A stretch of 64,000 nt of DNA from Rostratula benghalensis (lineage: Eukaryota > Chordata > Aves > Charadriiformes > Rostratulidae), in NCBI GenBank assembly GCA_013399305.1, contig VXAI01000046.1:4030731-4094730 (forward strand), read 5' to 3'. How positions within the stretch are numbered: position 1 is the first letter of the stretch; the number at the start of each line of letters is the position of its first letter. The notes under the pieces were generated by a model. The model saw only the letters and a list, made by a program, of their open reading frames with translations. It was not told the origin of the DNA and made no database searches. Positions 1 through 20,600 of this stretch are shown piece after piece. Made by a program: the position numbers and the translations under genes.

Positions 1-111
1 GATTGTTTAGGAAAGCCTGGACAAAATTCCTTATGTTCTTTTTTGTGAAAGGGAAGTTAAAGCTTGAAGCAAAAGTCATGATATTGAAGTTAACAGAGTA
101 AATGTGTTTAG

Positions 112-5871
<5,760 letters not shown>

Positions 5872-7410
5872 ACTTTTGTCATACTACTAGTAGTAACTCC
5901 AAAAGGACACATGACACAAAGTACATTATATGTAACCTGATATTCATATGCATATGGTTTGCTTGTCTCTTAAGAGAGCAAACTTTTTAGTTAGAGCCTC
6001 TCAAGTTCTAAATTTAGTCCAAATGGCTACAAAAGATGCTTGTGCCTGCTTTCAGTGGACTTTTCCAAGTGCTTTGTCTTATTTATTTTTTTTTCTATCT
6101 GGTGAACGTTTTTATGTAAATGAATTCTTTTCTTACCACTGTAACTGTCTACCATTTTCCATTTCAACTGGAGGTTTTTACTTTCCACAAAGAAAAATTA
6201 TGCAAATAAACCAGTAACAGAATTAGTGAAATATAAATGCACCTTAATGGTTAAAACCTACTTTATTGATCTTGCTGAAATTTGAAAGATAAGTTTTCAG
6301 CCTAACAATAGCACAAGACGTTTTCTTCATAAACAGAAACGGGTATAAAATAACTTAAAATAGCAATTTCCTGTTAAAAGCAATGAAAAGAAACCACTTT
6401 AGATACTCTGGTGATTCATAAAATATAGCTTTGCTCTCCAAGGGCACAAATAAAGAAATAGAGAAATCTAGAGAATTAATCTATTGTGTATTTTAAAAAA
6501 GCCCACAAACATTAACCAGCAAGAGTTGAGGTAAAATTATTTTTCAAATCTATATACCAAAATAATTCTTACAAGTTTTCCTCTCTGAAACACACTTTAT
6601 TTTAATGAGAGTAAATTATAAAAAAATTACTTCTGCCATATATTATGAGGGGAAAGTATCAACTGGGCAAATTTATTCTCAGTATTTCATGATTTCTGCT
6701 AGAATGCTTCCTGTGTTGTACTCCTATGCATTAGTGTGTTCCGTGTGTCTTGCTGTACTGTCTAGTAATGTTATTCTAGATACTCTGAATGTAAGGGACT
6801 AGTGCGAAATGGATTAAAACAGATCAAAGGGTTGGCTCTGGTGCCCATGTTCCAGAAATACATTTCATCCCTATTCAAGGGGATCTGAGCCTATTTTTAT
6901 CCTGCTTTCTAAGCTTAATGGGTGCAAAAGCTTCACTCCCCTTTCATTGCATACAGATCATCATTAGTCATTCTGATCTGTGTCTTAAGGTATACTTTCA
7001 TTAGTACACCTTACGTGAAAATGTGTATTTTAAAACCCATTACTATGGCACAGGATTACCCCTACTACCAGAACCAGGCTTCTCAAAGCTCAATTCTATT
7101 AATAGATATTACTCCACAGCATTACTTTCTATTAAGACTGTTGAGGCTGGTTGTTTCAGAAGTAAAGTTAACTTTTAAGTAACAATATCTAGTGTCACTC
7201 TAGAAAGTAAGCATTCCAGCTTGTTTTATACAGTCTAACGTCATGTTGGAGGAGGGACAATGACCTTTATATGCCTTGTGCACTCTGCTTTTGGTCAATA
7301 GCGCAACATTTCTTTCTGTTTTACAAGCTGCTGCTTCCTTCTTTCTTTTAGCTTAATATTGTGAAAGAACTTTGGAATTACCATAATGCACAAAATGGGG
7401 AAAAATAAAC
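5872..7410 (+). other. IDH3A 3' UTR with alternative poly(A) signals
   Basis: Sequence after the IDH3A stop is AT-rich and has AATAAA hexamers at 6205-6210, 6449-6454 and 7404-7409. The first would give a 3' UTR of about 350 bases, the last about 1.55 kb. Which is used cannot be decided from the sequence. No coding gene is seen between here and ACSBG1; the short open frames at 7295-7802 on both strands show no family features. Confidence 0.55.
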
Positions 7411-7954
7411 TTTTCAAAGTCCTACTGCTTGTTTTGTTTTTATAATCCCAGGCTGCTGTCTTGTCTGATGTGTTGAGCTGATTATTGGTACTTGCAACAA
7501 CTGTTAAATCTGTAAGATGTATAGAACTGGTAATGGAACTTTCATGGAAACAATATCCTATTCTGTGTGATTTATTTCTTTTTTTTTTTTTAAGAACAGT
7601 GGCTGTAGCCTGCCTTCTTGTGTTAGCCATTACAACACTGCCAAAGATCACCTACTCACCCTTTAGACAACTTTCTGTCAGGCATGTCCTTCACAGAATA
7701 AGATATTTATTATTTTTTTTTGTAACAAGGAAAAGAAGAAATGCAGCTCAAATTTTCAGAATTAGTACAATATGGATATTGAAACATGCAGATACACACT
7801 GACAAACATTGCTTCTAAACTCTTGTCTTTTAAATTAAAAGTGCTATAAATAATTTTAAAGAAGTTTCTGTTCTAAACAGCCCTTTCATGTGAGAGCAGC
7901 TGTATTTACTATTACATGTCTTTCAGTCTTAGGGAGCTCTTCCCCCCAACTTTT

Positions 7955-7960
7955 TTTATT
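7955..7960 (-). terminator. Candidate ACSBG1 poly(A) signal
   Basis: TTTATT on the plus strand reads AATAAA on the minus strand, about 690 bases past the ACSBG1 stop codon. It is the nearest canonical signal I noticed downstream of that gene, so a 3' UTR of about 0.7 kb is a reasonable guess. If IDH3A uses only its signals up to 7404, the two convergent 3' ends would not overlap. Confidence 0.35.
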
Positions 7961-8259
7961 ATTTCTTCTTGGGAGAAATAGTAATGCTTACTTTTAAATG
8001 TATTTGAGAAAATACGAGTTGCTGTTTTCACAAAAGTCTGAGTTCTAGCCACTGTAAAAACGGAAGAGAAGCGTCTTTAGGTTCTGAAATGTTGTGCTTG
8101 TGAACAAAAATACCAAACTCTTCTCTGGGAGGGAAAAAACCCCACAGCCCTTTTGAATTTTTTTTTTTTTATAGTTATCTGGAATGGTATAGGAGTTTCA
8201 CTATGCAGAACTAACTACTGATTTACCAAGTTATATCATGATTTACAGGCAACGACCCT

Positions 8260-8283
8260 GGGGGGGAGTGGGGGGTAAGGGGG
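8260..8283 (+). other. G-run cluster, possible G-quadruplex
   Basis: Runs of 7, 6 and 5 G (8260-8266, 8270-8275, 8279-8283) are separated by 3-base loops. The 7-G run can supply two GGG tracts, so four tracts with loops of 1 to 3 bases are possible. It lies in the probable ACSBG1 3' UTR, where the transcript would carry the C-rich strand. Confidence 0.6.
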
Positions 8284-8644
8284 ATGGTGAAGAAACATCA
8301 AAAAAGTAAAATCACTGTATGAAAAAAAAAAAATTGTGTTTCAGTCTAGAGGAATTAGTTATACCTGCTTTATACAGCACAAGAGGATAGTTTTTATCTT
8401 AATAATTTAGAGCATCAAGTAAAAACACTATTAAGAGACATACACGCTGTATAGATGCTTCTGTAAAAAGAGGATAAACAATTAGGTGAATAACAGGAAC
8501 AACTAAATCAATACAGCAGTTTTCTAGTGGTTCAGTTCAATAAACTACAAATCCAAAACAAGCATACATCTTCATTAACACTTCTGATTATGAAATACTT
8601 TCTTAAGCTCACAGATCTTTCTCAGTGCTTGGGTGAACAACTTC

Positions 8645-11600
8645 TTATTCTTCATAGAAGGAGTCTACTTCATTTCTGTATTTCTCAAGCACGGTGAGCC
8701 GTTTTAACTTCATTGTTGGACCTGAAAAGTGTCCCAATAGCAGAAATAAGAACAAAAATTCCTACTCAGTTTGAGCTTTGGTTCCTAAGATTTTTCTATT
8801 GATGAGCCTGTTTGGAAGAACATCTACCCTGTAAATCACTGCTAAAGGTGACAAGCAAGCATGGTATGTAAGGTTGCCTCCACATAAGCAGGACTTTAAA
8901 GGGAGCTGTAGATAAGAAGGTGATAATCGACTACTACTTTTTTCAGTAAAAATAAGTAAAAGGTTTTTAAACAATAATTTTGAAGGCTTTTAAACGTTAC
9001 AGGTTTACTCAAAGAGCCTAGAAATATGCTTGGGACTCTTGCCAGGCTTTTGCCATCTTGCTTCTCTTTTTTCTTTAATGAAAACTTTTTGGTATTACTA
9101 CTTGAAGTTATTAATACTGTGATGCACAAGGAATTAACCAGAATGTATTGTTTAAATGCCCAAAGCAATCTGAAATTTAACTATGGAGCTATACTTGTAA
9201 AAGAGCATAGTTTGATATATATGTGCACAGCAAAAACTGATGTGTCTATTATTTAACACATGCTGCATAACTTCTTTTTTCCTTTCCCTCTAGTGGATGT
9301 GCCCAGAATTTTGGATAAAAACCTATTTGAATACTTTTAGATCAGCAGCCTCTTTACTGTGTCAATGTAAGTCAGGAAATCTTACCTAGTTCTCCCCCAG
9401 AAATGGAAAAATCTCTTGGCAGGACTGTCCATTTTTTAATACAGTGAACCCTATTAGTTGCTGTCACATTAACTCTGTTGATTCCCTCCTGAATGGCCTG
9501 GTAGATGGCCTGGTCTCTTGTTGCTACAATCTCTGATACTTTAGTGGCTTTACTACCGGCCTTGTGGCAGAAGTCTCGAGCTTCTTCTGTGAGCACGTCA
9601 GTGGGATCAGATGTATCTGGGTCCAGCACGCTCTGAAATATCAAATCAAGTGAAACATCAAATGCTCACTCTTAACAAGGCATTAAATATTCACTGATCA
9701 GGTCCCAAACTAGGAAAAATGAAGAAGGCTCAGTGTCAACACCTAAACGTTCTGTAAGCCTTAAAAAGCAGAAACACCTACAGATTATACTGGTTTTCTT
9801 CCACATGGCTACCAAATGCAAATATTTTAGCTTTTATGCAGATGACATGAACAGACTTAAAATGTGTCAATGAATCAGGCACTAAAGTCCATCAAAAGAC
9901 CTGGAATTTCTACCATATTTTCCAAATTACTCCATTGTTACGGGGAACACAGAGCTCATCATTAAATTGAATTACTGTGGTGCAACGTAAACAGCTTGAG
10001 ATAGAAGCATTGCACTTTTAAATTAGTATTTCCACTGTACCAGTAAATAGGAGGTATCAGTTAGAGATGTAAACAACTTGAGAAATATGAAAGGGTTGTT
10101 CGTGATGTACCCAGAACATGAAAGGCAATTGTCTTCAAATTGGGAAAAAAGGGATTTCTCAATTGTAGCATATACCACAGTTACACGAACAGAACATACT
10201 GTGGAGAAATGATTCTGTTGGAAAGTCTGCTTCTATGGGAAAGTTCCCCCACTCATGTCCTCCCATCTAATTTGGGGTCTTTTTGTAAGAAGTTCAGAAT
10301 TCCTCTTGTTAAGTGGTAGGTGTATAACTTCATTGAAATCAACATTAAAACTGGTGTACCTTTAAGGTCAGCAACATAGACAAAAACTTCTTTTTATCTC
10401 CAATCACCATAGCATTACTAATAATCGGGAGTTCTTTTTTAACAGCATCTTCAATTGGAATTGGAGGCACGTTTTCACCTCCAGCTGTAATAATCAAATC
10501 TAGACAAAAAAGAAAGTCTATTAGTTGAATTCAAATAAATTCTGAAAATTGGGTTAATCTCTGGATTGACCCACTTTCCTTAATCTGACATAAAGACTAA
10601 GATTTTTTTTTTTCCAAAGGTAAAGTTTTCAAGGAGAATAAAGGTCATTAACTCATTTTCAAAATAAAATGCACATGCACAGGTTCTCAACTCTCCCTCA
10701 GTATAATTTGTACATAATCCAGAAACAAGTTAGTTATTCTCAAGGTACTATTGCATAATCTGAATTTTTTTCTGTGAGCAATCATCTCTTCCAAATTACC
10801 CTAGAATTCACTCTCTATTTCACTGTTGCTCTCTGAACAAAAAGCAAGTTCATTGTTATCATGATTAAAACCAATTCTGAAAGCCACCAAGAGGGGTCAA
10901 CCAAAACCAAGTTACTACTTAGAGCAGGAAGGCTCCATAAAAGCAACATGGAAACAAGCGAGAGGAGTTGAAGGAGGAAGTAATGATCTAAGAGAGGAAA
11001 TCTGCAGTGTAAGTAGTGATTCCTGCCCAACTTTCGACAAGAGGGGGGGAATATAATGACCAGAATCTTAATGTTTTTAGGTTTGTAAACTATGGTAGTG
11101 ATACCTTATTCTACTGATCAAGGTAGAATTTTTCTTTCTAAAGTGTAATATGTATATTAATTGGAATTTCAGTATTATCTAAGTAAATTCCAACTCTGCT
11201 TTTGTTACACTGGTGACTTCTCACTGTGCTCAAATAATAGCCTTTGGAGCATTTCAAAACATGCTACAACAAATAATGCAGACATAAGGTGATAAGGTAC
11301 ACTAGTCCTTTGGGTAATAACACAGTGGATTGTGTGAATTAGGGACTGGGTTGGCACCTGATTCCCTGTCAGCAATGAACTTGAAGAATTTAGGTGCATT
11401 AAAGGGAACATAGCACCCTTGTAGCGTTCACAGATTTGGGCCCTACCATCTCCACTGCTCCAATAGACCTATGATGAGAAATAACTTCCAGTCTACATGC
11501 TACCCTCTGGTATGGAATAGGCATCGATCTCCTAACTGTAAGAACTATTTCTCTCCCTAGTCACCACACTGCGCACATTTGAGGAAGCACAAATAGTGTC

Positions 11601-14600
11601 ATTCTGAGAGACTTCTGTCAAACCATAGATACATACCAAAGTTAGTTGTGTATCCAAACTTGTCTAGGTCTATTTTTCCCTTTCATTCTACTCTCCTTTT
11701 GCCTTAGTCCTGTTTTTGTCTTAGATCGTTTACTAACCTCCCTTGCACTCAGTTTTTCATTGTCTGAGATATGCCAGCTTTTTTCCAGCTGATCCAGACA
11801 ACTGTAATAACTGTAACAACGTTTTTCCACACCTCTACAAATATTCCCCTCCATAGAGACTTTCCTAGCTGCATCTTGGTGCTTTCCAGCTAATGAATCC
11901 TAAAGCTCTTAAGACCCCCAGAAGCAAAGGAAGAAGTCTTGTTTCAGTCCACTAGAAGTAAAGCTTCTTTACTACCTTCTATGAGGTTTTACTTATTTGG
12001 ACTAGGATTTGAAACTTTAATGAAACTGGACAGTTATTTTATCCCAGACGGTGTACTGGTTCTGTAATTCAGAGTAATTGCTATTAGTTGAGGAATAAAG
12101 GAAGATATAAGCAAATCACAAATATTATGACAGAATGAGACTAGGAGTTGCTAACTGCCATGCTAAAGGAAAAGGAATCAGGAAAGAAAGCAAGCTAAAA
12201 ATCAGGATAGTTGCATTTGGTAGAGGCTATTAATTGTTTTTACTTAAGTCCTGATTCCTAATAGCACACTATGTCATCCTATGACAAATTCACTCATCTG
12301 TGTTATCTCCTTAGTGATTCATCATATATTCTAAGACGATAGTTACTCAACTGTGACCAATACCACTCTCCAAATACATATTGGGGAAAAAAAGCTTCCA
12401 CACAAGTGACAAGTCTTACTCTCATGAGACTTTGAGCCATGTACCATAATAATACCTAAGTTTATTGCTTTAACTTTCCTCTCTCAAGCTTCAATACTAG
12501 TCTCTGCAAACACAACACCTAAGACACCAGAGGAACATAGCTCCGACCTACAGCAACAACCTTTATGTAACAGAGCATTGTTACTTGTCAGTGTCTAAAC
12601 ATTCTAATGTACAATTAAGACAATTTAGCAAGATTCAAAGGGAGACTGGACAGCTTAATAGATCATTAGAATCAAAGATGACACATTGAACCTGCGTTGT
12701 TTGTTTATGTTACTAACTGTAATTAATATTGCATAAAGGTCTGGTACATAAAGCCTCACTGTGGGAATTGAATCACATCCACCTACTACAGACTAGAGGG
12801 AAACCTCTGCCAAACAGGGCACACCATGGTTTCCTCACAGGAAAGTTTATTTTACCTTCTTACTAGGCCAATGCTGCTGGCATTAGAGGAAAGACAATTA
12901 GATGGGCCACATCTGACATGTGACTTACAGTTACCACAAACAGGGAGTAAAATTCTGTTTATCACCTTTAATTCTTCCAGTGACATACAGAAAGCCATCC
13001 TCGTCTAGTTTTCCTAAGTCTCCAGAATGCAGCCACCCATCCTCATCAAAGGCTTCTTTTGTTTTGTCTTCCATATTTAAATAACCCATGAAAACAGTCC
13101 TTCCCCAGAAACAGATTTCTCCATTGTCTTCTGTATCTTCATCCACCAGTTTCACTCTGCAACCAGGTACTGGTTTACCACAGCTATCAGAGAGGAGCAG
13201 AAAAAGCCACAAGGAATACAGAAATAGTAAACATAATACTGATAAGACATCTAAGACACCAAATCCTTGCACCTATCAAAATACCAGTGACTGTAAATAA
13301 CACCCTGCTGTAACTGTTCGAAAGCTATGGAATATTAATTCACTAAGGCAGGTATGATAGAGTACCTAAGCAGTTTTCAGCTGTCTCTCCTGCCCTGTGT
13401 TTCCTGTTTGGTTTTTTTTCCCCACACCTCTGTATCCTCAGGCATAAACCCACTTTTGTATCTGACGTCTTGCATTTGAAAGCCATCCTACCCTGGGCCA
13501 GGAATAGGATATATATCAGATTTAGTAACTGTGTACTGCATATAATGCTCAAAATGACTTTGTGCTCTTGGCTTGGCATGGTAAGGAGGTAATGTGCTCA
13601 GCTTCTGACCTGGAATTATTTTGCCTCCCAAAGTTACAACAGAGAGGCAATACATTGAGAGAAAATAAAATAAACAGCAAGATCTTTGCTGAAGTCACTA
13701 AATACTCTTCTTACTCTTGCAGATATAATGAAACATATATTTAAAAAAGGAAAAGGAAAGTTACCTGTGCTGCCTGTAAACATAGGGCCCACAGAGGCAA
13801 TGTGGGCCTGTAGTCTCACTCATCCCATAAGCCTCGTACAGGGTGATGTTCAGACCCAAGAAAAAATACAGTGTTTCTGTATTGAGAGGAGCAGCACCAG
13901 AAAAGTACTTCTGACAGGAAGAAAAACCCAGCGCATTGCGTATTTTTGCAAGCACTAAGTAGTCTGCTAACCTTGTCCAGAACTGCTTTAAATCACTGCT
14001 GAGTACAAAACACAGAGAAGGAAACAGTAAGCCAGGGCAACTTATTAAATTTCCAAAACAAAATCAGTCACAAGTTCTGTTGACAGAAATTAAATTAGTA
14101 GAACAGGTCACATATTTGTCCTTTTTTCATTTATTTGGTGTCTTTCATTGCTAGTGAACTCCCAATTCTTGAGATGTCCAGATACATATAATACAGAAAG
14201 ACTCTATAAAAACATGTTGTATGAATCAAAGCTCTTGGTATTCCTGATTCTTTATCAGATAATGTGTCTTTGAGGACATACACCACTAAAATCTGCAATT
14301 TGCAAGACCTGTCTGAGGAGCTGAATGATCAGACAAGAAAAGCAGTATCACTGCATGACCTTTTGGAATACCATTTTCTGTAAGCAATTTTACCCTTCAT
14401 TGTATCACGCTTTAAAGAAATTTGGAACAGGAAAGAACTGTGTTATTATTTGAATTTATACAACATTCTTTATCTGGGCAATCTTATGGAAAAAACCACC
14501 AATGTTATCCAGAACAGAGATAATGTACTTAAAGTTCAGAGGACACATACTGGGAGGCTGTCCCTGAGTTTCTGTGTGGAGACGAGCTGTCATTTCTCAC

Positions 14601-17600
14601 ATGGTTCCATACCCCAAACTCTCATAAGCCAGTCTGTTTGGGCTGCCCCTCCAAATTCTGCACCCCCTCTCATACACCTCTTCCAAATTCCTGCCCTTTC
14701 CTCACACCAGTAACTAGCACTTGTGCAATCACATCGTGCACTGCATCAGGGAACTCTCCCAGCTGGAAACTAACTAGTTCATTTCACAGAAAACAGACTT
14801 GGAGGATGTGTTAGTGAGAGTACGTTCTCAGGGAGGACATAGAGACACTTTTAAGAGTCACCTGTGTTTAAAATCAGCCTACTGTAATAGACAACTACCT
14901 CTGCTCTCTTGCATTGTATTTGCTATTTGCCAGGTCAAATTTTACTCATTTGCACTCAAGAGTCTCACTGATGTTTCTTCGTTCATTACAAGCATATACT
15001 TCCTTTCACATTGATGGAAATCTCATTATAATGCATACCTGCTTGAGCAGTTTAGGTTTCTCTCTAAGCTAAGTGACATAGCCCATGACAGGATTTTCTT
15101 CTTCATAAATCCTGACTGAGCAAAAGCATCCTTTAATCTCTCCATGATTTTCTCCCATACTCGGGGAACTCCCATGTGAGACGTTGGCTGAACTTCTTTT
15201 AGTGTGTTGATCAAGCTGCCCTGTTAAAATTATGAAATTATTTCAAAACATTGCAAGACATCCACAGCAGTGAGAAAGAGTTTTCATGGTGCCATCAGCA
15301 TCTTGCAATGCTAATGTGTACAACATCACTGAACATGTAGGGTATGAAGAAGCACTGCTGAAGTTATATGCACTCAGGTATGCCAGCTCTGACACATCAG
15401 GGGAGGTATGTATATAAGAAGGAAAATTTTTAGTTTAGTTCCTTCTGCCTCCCTTTTCTCCAACAATTGCTTATGTTTATTTTGCTTGTGATGCATACTC
15501 TTCTGCCTTATTAGAAGCTTAAAGATTTGGATTATACATTTTAAATGAAGTCTAGAGCATTGGATTGCAAGGATTTTATTTTTGTTTATTCTTACAATAA
15601 CAGACTCTTAATCTTCATCTTCCGCACTTCTTAAAAGTGTAGATCTCACAGAATCTCAAAGATTCTCTCCTTTGGATGTTTTCTAAAAGGAAGAAGAGTA
15701 AGCTTAATTAGGGGCAATACGAGACAGATACCTTCAGAGCATCTGGCTCAGCAAAGTAAACTTGCTCTCCCCATTTAATTCCAGTCCACAGGTCATATAT
15801 CTGTGCAGCTATGTGGCTGAGGGGGAGGTAACTGACTATAGACTCCTGTTGGACCTCCGCAGGTTGCATATCTCCTGCTCTGCTGCAATGTGCTGATGTC
15901 CAAGTTATCTGTTTAAATAAAAAAAAAAAAAACAAACCACATCAGATATGGTCTTTGAAATGAAAAAAATCTGTGCTCACAGAAATTGTTGAAGACACTG
16001 CGATCTTTGACAACTCACGGGACTTATCTCAGAAGATGCAGTTCAAGGATGCTAAGCATGGATATCTATCTTCATTACCAGAACATAGCATGTGGAAGAC
16101 TCACAGATATGTGATGGTATGGGAGAGCAGAAGTTTTATGTGCACAGCAAAAAAACCAAACCAAAGCCAACCTACTGTAAAACAAAGCACCAAGAAAAGA
16201 AACAGCTCTTCCTCAAAGGATTCTGTAATCTAGAGTGGTAGGGCAGGACACAGAAATGAGATCATTCTATTCAAGATGGCAGGGAAGAGATACAAACCCC
16301 ACGCAATACCTGTTATCACAGCACATTCCTGCCAGCTCATTTTCTTTTAAATAAATTACAGGTACAAGTGCACATTTGGTCTACAAAAATACAAATTCTC
16401 AAGAGAGGTTTTTAAGGAGCAGCAATGCTGTCAGGTGAGGCCACTCTAAGTTTAGATGGCAGCACTGGGCAAGTGGCTATGGGAGACTTAACACAGTAGG
16501 GAGACCGGGATGTCTTTGAGATGTGGCTACATTGAATGTTTATCCTCCAAGCCTGCTGCACAGAGGCACACTCACAGCAGAACTGTGTGGGTGCATACAT
16601 GACTGACTCAGCATTGATTCTGTACGTGGACAGTGACAAACATCTTTTGACTAAAGAAGGCAGCAGCACAGTTACAGGCAAGGCATGTTTTCCACCATTT
16701 GTCAACATAAAAATAGCCTGTGTATGATCAGCAGCCAGGAATAGTTTGGCAGCTAACATGGAAATGACACCAGTCTCCCCTGAGATGGAAGAGCATAGGA
16801 CCTGCAACGTCAGATCAGTCTTTTTGTCTAACAAGTCTACTATGTTCCACTTTCTGATACTACTGTTCCAACTCCCTACATTAAGGTCAATTGCTCCTCA
16901 CAGTGCGTCTGTCTGCAACAGTTTCTGCATTATTTTAAGAGGAGAGGCCACAACTTAACCCAGCCTTTTCACAAATTATGTGTGAGTTCAGAAAGGCTCC
17001 CTACCACTCCTGCTCAAAAACCCCAAATATGTAAAATCCAAAACAACTACAGGCCAGATCTTTGCTAGCAGACCTCTGAGGAAAGTCGTTCTGAAAGTTC
17101 AAATGGCTTTGCTATTCTCTGTCACTAATTTTTGTTTGCAACAATGCAGATAGCACTATTTAAATACCAGGACTATGCCCTAGAGGTGTATTATCTGCCA
17201 GTGATAGATGTAGGAACCCAAGTCTAGGAATATAACAATACCAAAGTTAAAAAAAAAAAAAACAAAACACACAAAACAACAACAAAACCTCACAGCCACA
17301 CCTAGTTTTAATAAATTTTGCAAAAGCAGTTTATCAGACTATTTTGATGGTGGCTGGCTGATATGTAAGATTAATTTGTTTTAGGATGTCCTGCAACATC
17401 ACTGAGAGACACTATGGCAATCAGTAAAATTATAATTGAAATGGAATTAAAAAATGCATTGTATTTCACAAGAAAACCAGTCAATAAAAAAATACATTCA
17501 TAACAAACTGTTCAACCTTGTAAACAGTTTGGATGGTGCTTCATTCTTTACCATGCTTATACTGACCAGAAAAAGCCAACTGCATTCTCAATATTGCTTT

Positions 17601-20600
17601 GTAGTATGATATACATGTTGCAAAAGGCTTTCAAGGCTCTAGCATGCACCAGTCATTTCAAAACACAGGAATAAATATCCTCATACTTCGTCATTTTTAT
17701 GCCTAAAGTACATACATTGTCATGACTCAGCATGGCTCCTTTTGGTTTCCCAGTTGTTCCAGATGTGTATATTAGTACACAGCATTGATTCGGCTTTTGA
17801 GAGTTAATAATATAATCCAAAGTACTATCAGACATATCATTTCCCAACTCCAGGAACTCCTCCATCTAAAATATGTAACAGAAAATACAGGACATCAAAT
17901 AGCTTTCTACAAGTGGGAAAGATGCAATACCTCATCCATCTCAAAAATAGCAGAAAACCACAGCGTGTTGCTCTGAACATGTTTCCAAGACAAGTTTCAC
18001 CAGGTCTTGCATGTGTAATAAGTACAATAAGACTAGCTTAGATCTTGATGGGATAACTCCACATAAGCTGTCTAAAATTGTATTGACTTGAGTCTTTTCA
18101 GTGTTTAAGAATGGTAATACTATTTCTCCTCCAAGATGGATACTATGGATAAGTGGTAGAGGCTAAAATTCTGTTACTGTCTCACACTGTTAGAAACATT
18201 TTAGGTCTTATTTAAAGGAATCTAGACTTACTGGTTTTAAGTAAGAGTACATTTGTGACATTCCATTCATAATTCCTTCTCTTCTGTATAAATGTTATTG
18301 AGACACAAGATGCAGCACCTCCATTCTTGAACTATTTCTTGGTCATAAATCCAGGACCACACAGCAATAAAATGGATGACGTGAAGGACAGTAGAGGTAA
18401 AAAAGTAGAGTCTGTGCTTGAGGGGGAGTTCATTTTTTTGCCCTTCAGAGCTCTGCCATTGCTAGTGTGCTACTAAGGTCACAATAGTTAGCCTCTCAGG
18501 CACCTCGAGTTCCTTTATTGGGGTAGCAAGGCTGTCCTAAGGACTCTTCTCATTACCAATAATCAGTTTTATACTTTCTTTGAACACACCATATCTCTGA
18601 AAATTGAGGCAGTACAATGCACAGCTCTGCAGCAAGCAGAGCATTTGTCACATCCTATCCCTTCCCACAGAATGGGGCTGCATCATTTTCCTTATCTCCT
18701 GGAAAGTCCAGAGTTGTCAAGGTTGTAACTGTTTCTATGGGACTTAGCAGTTGTTCCTGTTCTCCTGACCTTACTGAATTCCCATACTAGAATGTGTTAA
18801 CCACTATGAATATGTTGCCTAGGCTTTGTTTACTGAACAGTATCTGCAACAAACAGTGTTCCCATTCCACACAGTGTGGAAGGTACAGACAGGCAGTCAC
18901 ACACACTATTGACTTTGCATTTACCTTCTGGAAACAGGCACTGACCGACCAGCTAGGGCTCTGCTCTGACTGCAGCAACTGCTCATTACACATTAGCTGT
19001 CTACTAGCAACACAAATCCCTTTTATCAAACACCACGTGGTGCAGGTGACTGGTTTTACATCCAGCCTAATAGACTATCACTTCTGCCTTTGGTGATTTG
19101 ATCTCTGATTTTTTTCTTTAGACAAATTATGGCGACTCTCAGACACCCTCACAGCTACCTTTCTCCATTGAGAAAACATGTCCAACATGACACCTGGAGA
19201 GGGGTGTTTTCCAATATATCAATTCTCAGGCACTCAATTTTCAGAAATTTAATGTTGTTCCAGAATTAATTGCTAACATACACAACTACTAAGGTCATCT
19301 TTGTAACATTTTTAATCGTATTGAGATGCAAAACATATGCTATGCTATACCAGCATGTACAGTATTGTAACAGTAATTGCTTAGTATTAAGCTATTTGTC
19401 ATTCAACATAGCTAAAGAGGATACAAACAAAATGAGCGTGGAAGGTTTTTTTCTTGTGTTCCTGGTACAGGCTCAGAGTAACAAAACTGCAAACATTCTA
19501 GAAGATTTCTACATTGTTCACTCTTTATTTATGAAATCTTTTCTCACCCAGTGGAAGTTTTCTACCCAGAACCTGATAATCTGTATACTACTTAAAACTG
19601 GGTTTTTTGTATTCTTACTAAGCTATTTTCAATTATATATTTTTAAAATATATTTGAATAACATGTTTACAAGTATCTGTTCTGCTTAAAGTCCTCATAT
19701 TTCTTATATTAAAGGCTGTAATTTTACCACGAAATTTCTGATCCTGGCTTTGTCCTTTTTCTGCTTTATTTTTACCACGTGATATGAAGACTCTACATAC
19801 ACTAAAAAAACGTGCTCCTCTGTGTGGTCCACAGTTATTTCCCTTTTCTTGTTGCCTGTCACGAGAAACGTTCAGTGCAAACAAAATGGAACTGTAATTA
19901 TAAAACTACGAGCATTTTCACATTCTTGGATCAAGCACAACTAACCACAATTCAGTTTTCAGTAGCACCAGTACACAACTTTTACTTTTAACCATTTGAG
20001 ACTACATGTTCCCACCTGAAGCCTATATGTGGTTTGTTAATCCAGGCAGGTCAAAGGCCAGGAAGACACAAACCAGACAGTTAAGCAAGATAGCTCTGAT
20101 TTTTTATGTCAAGTATCAAAGATGAAGTTACAGGTAAATTAAAAGAGAAAAGCTGATGAAGCTTTTGAATGTGTTTGCTGGAACCAGAGATGCATTCTAC
20201 ATGGCAGACATTCTACAAATTAAACAAAAAAATAATACCCCATGAATTATAGTTCTGTTCTAGCATTCACATACCGTATACAAATTTGGATGTCTCTCTG
20301 CAATGGAGTCCTTGTATAGCACAACAGCTTTCAAGTATGGCAAGCGATTCCAGATCTGTTGGATTTTTTAAAAAACAAATTTATTATTCATACCTTATAT
20401 GGGGTATTCTTTCCACTGAAATATTGCCAAACCTGTAATGGCTTGACAGTCACAAGAAACCCACTGTATCTCTCCATGCTCAAATATTCTCCCCTAAATT
20501 CACAACCAACTAGCTTAACAAAGAGGCAAGGTGGGGTTGTGAATGTGACAGGAGATGCTACACAATCTGCTCTGGAAAACCTGTTTGCAGTCAAACAAAT

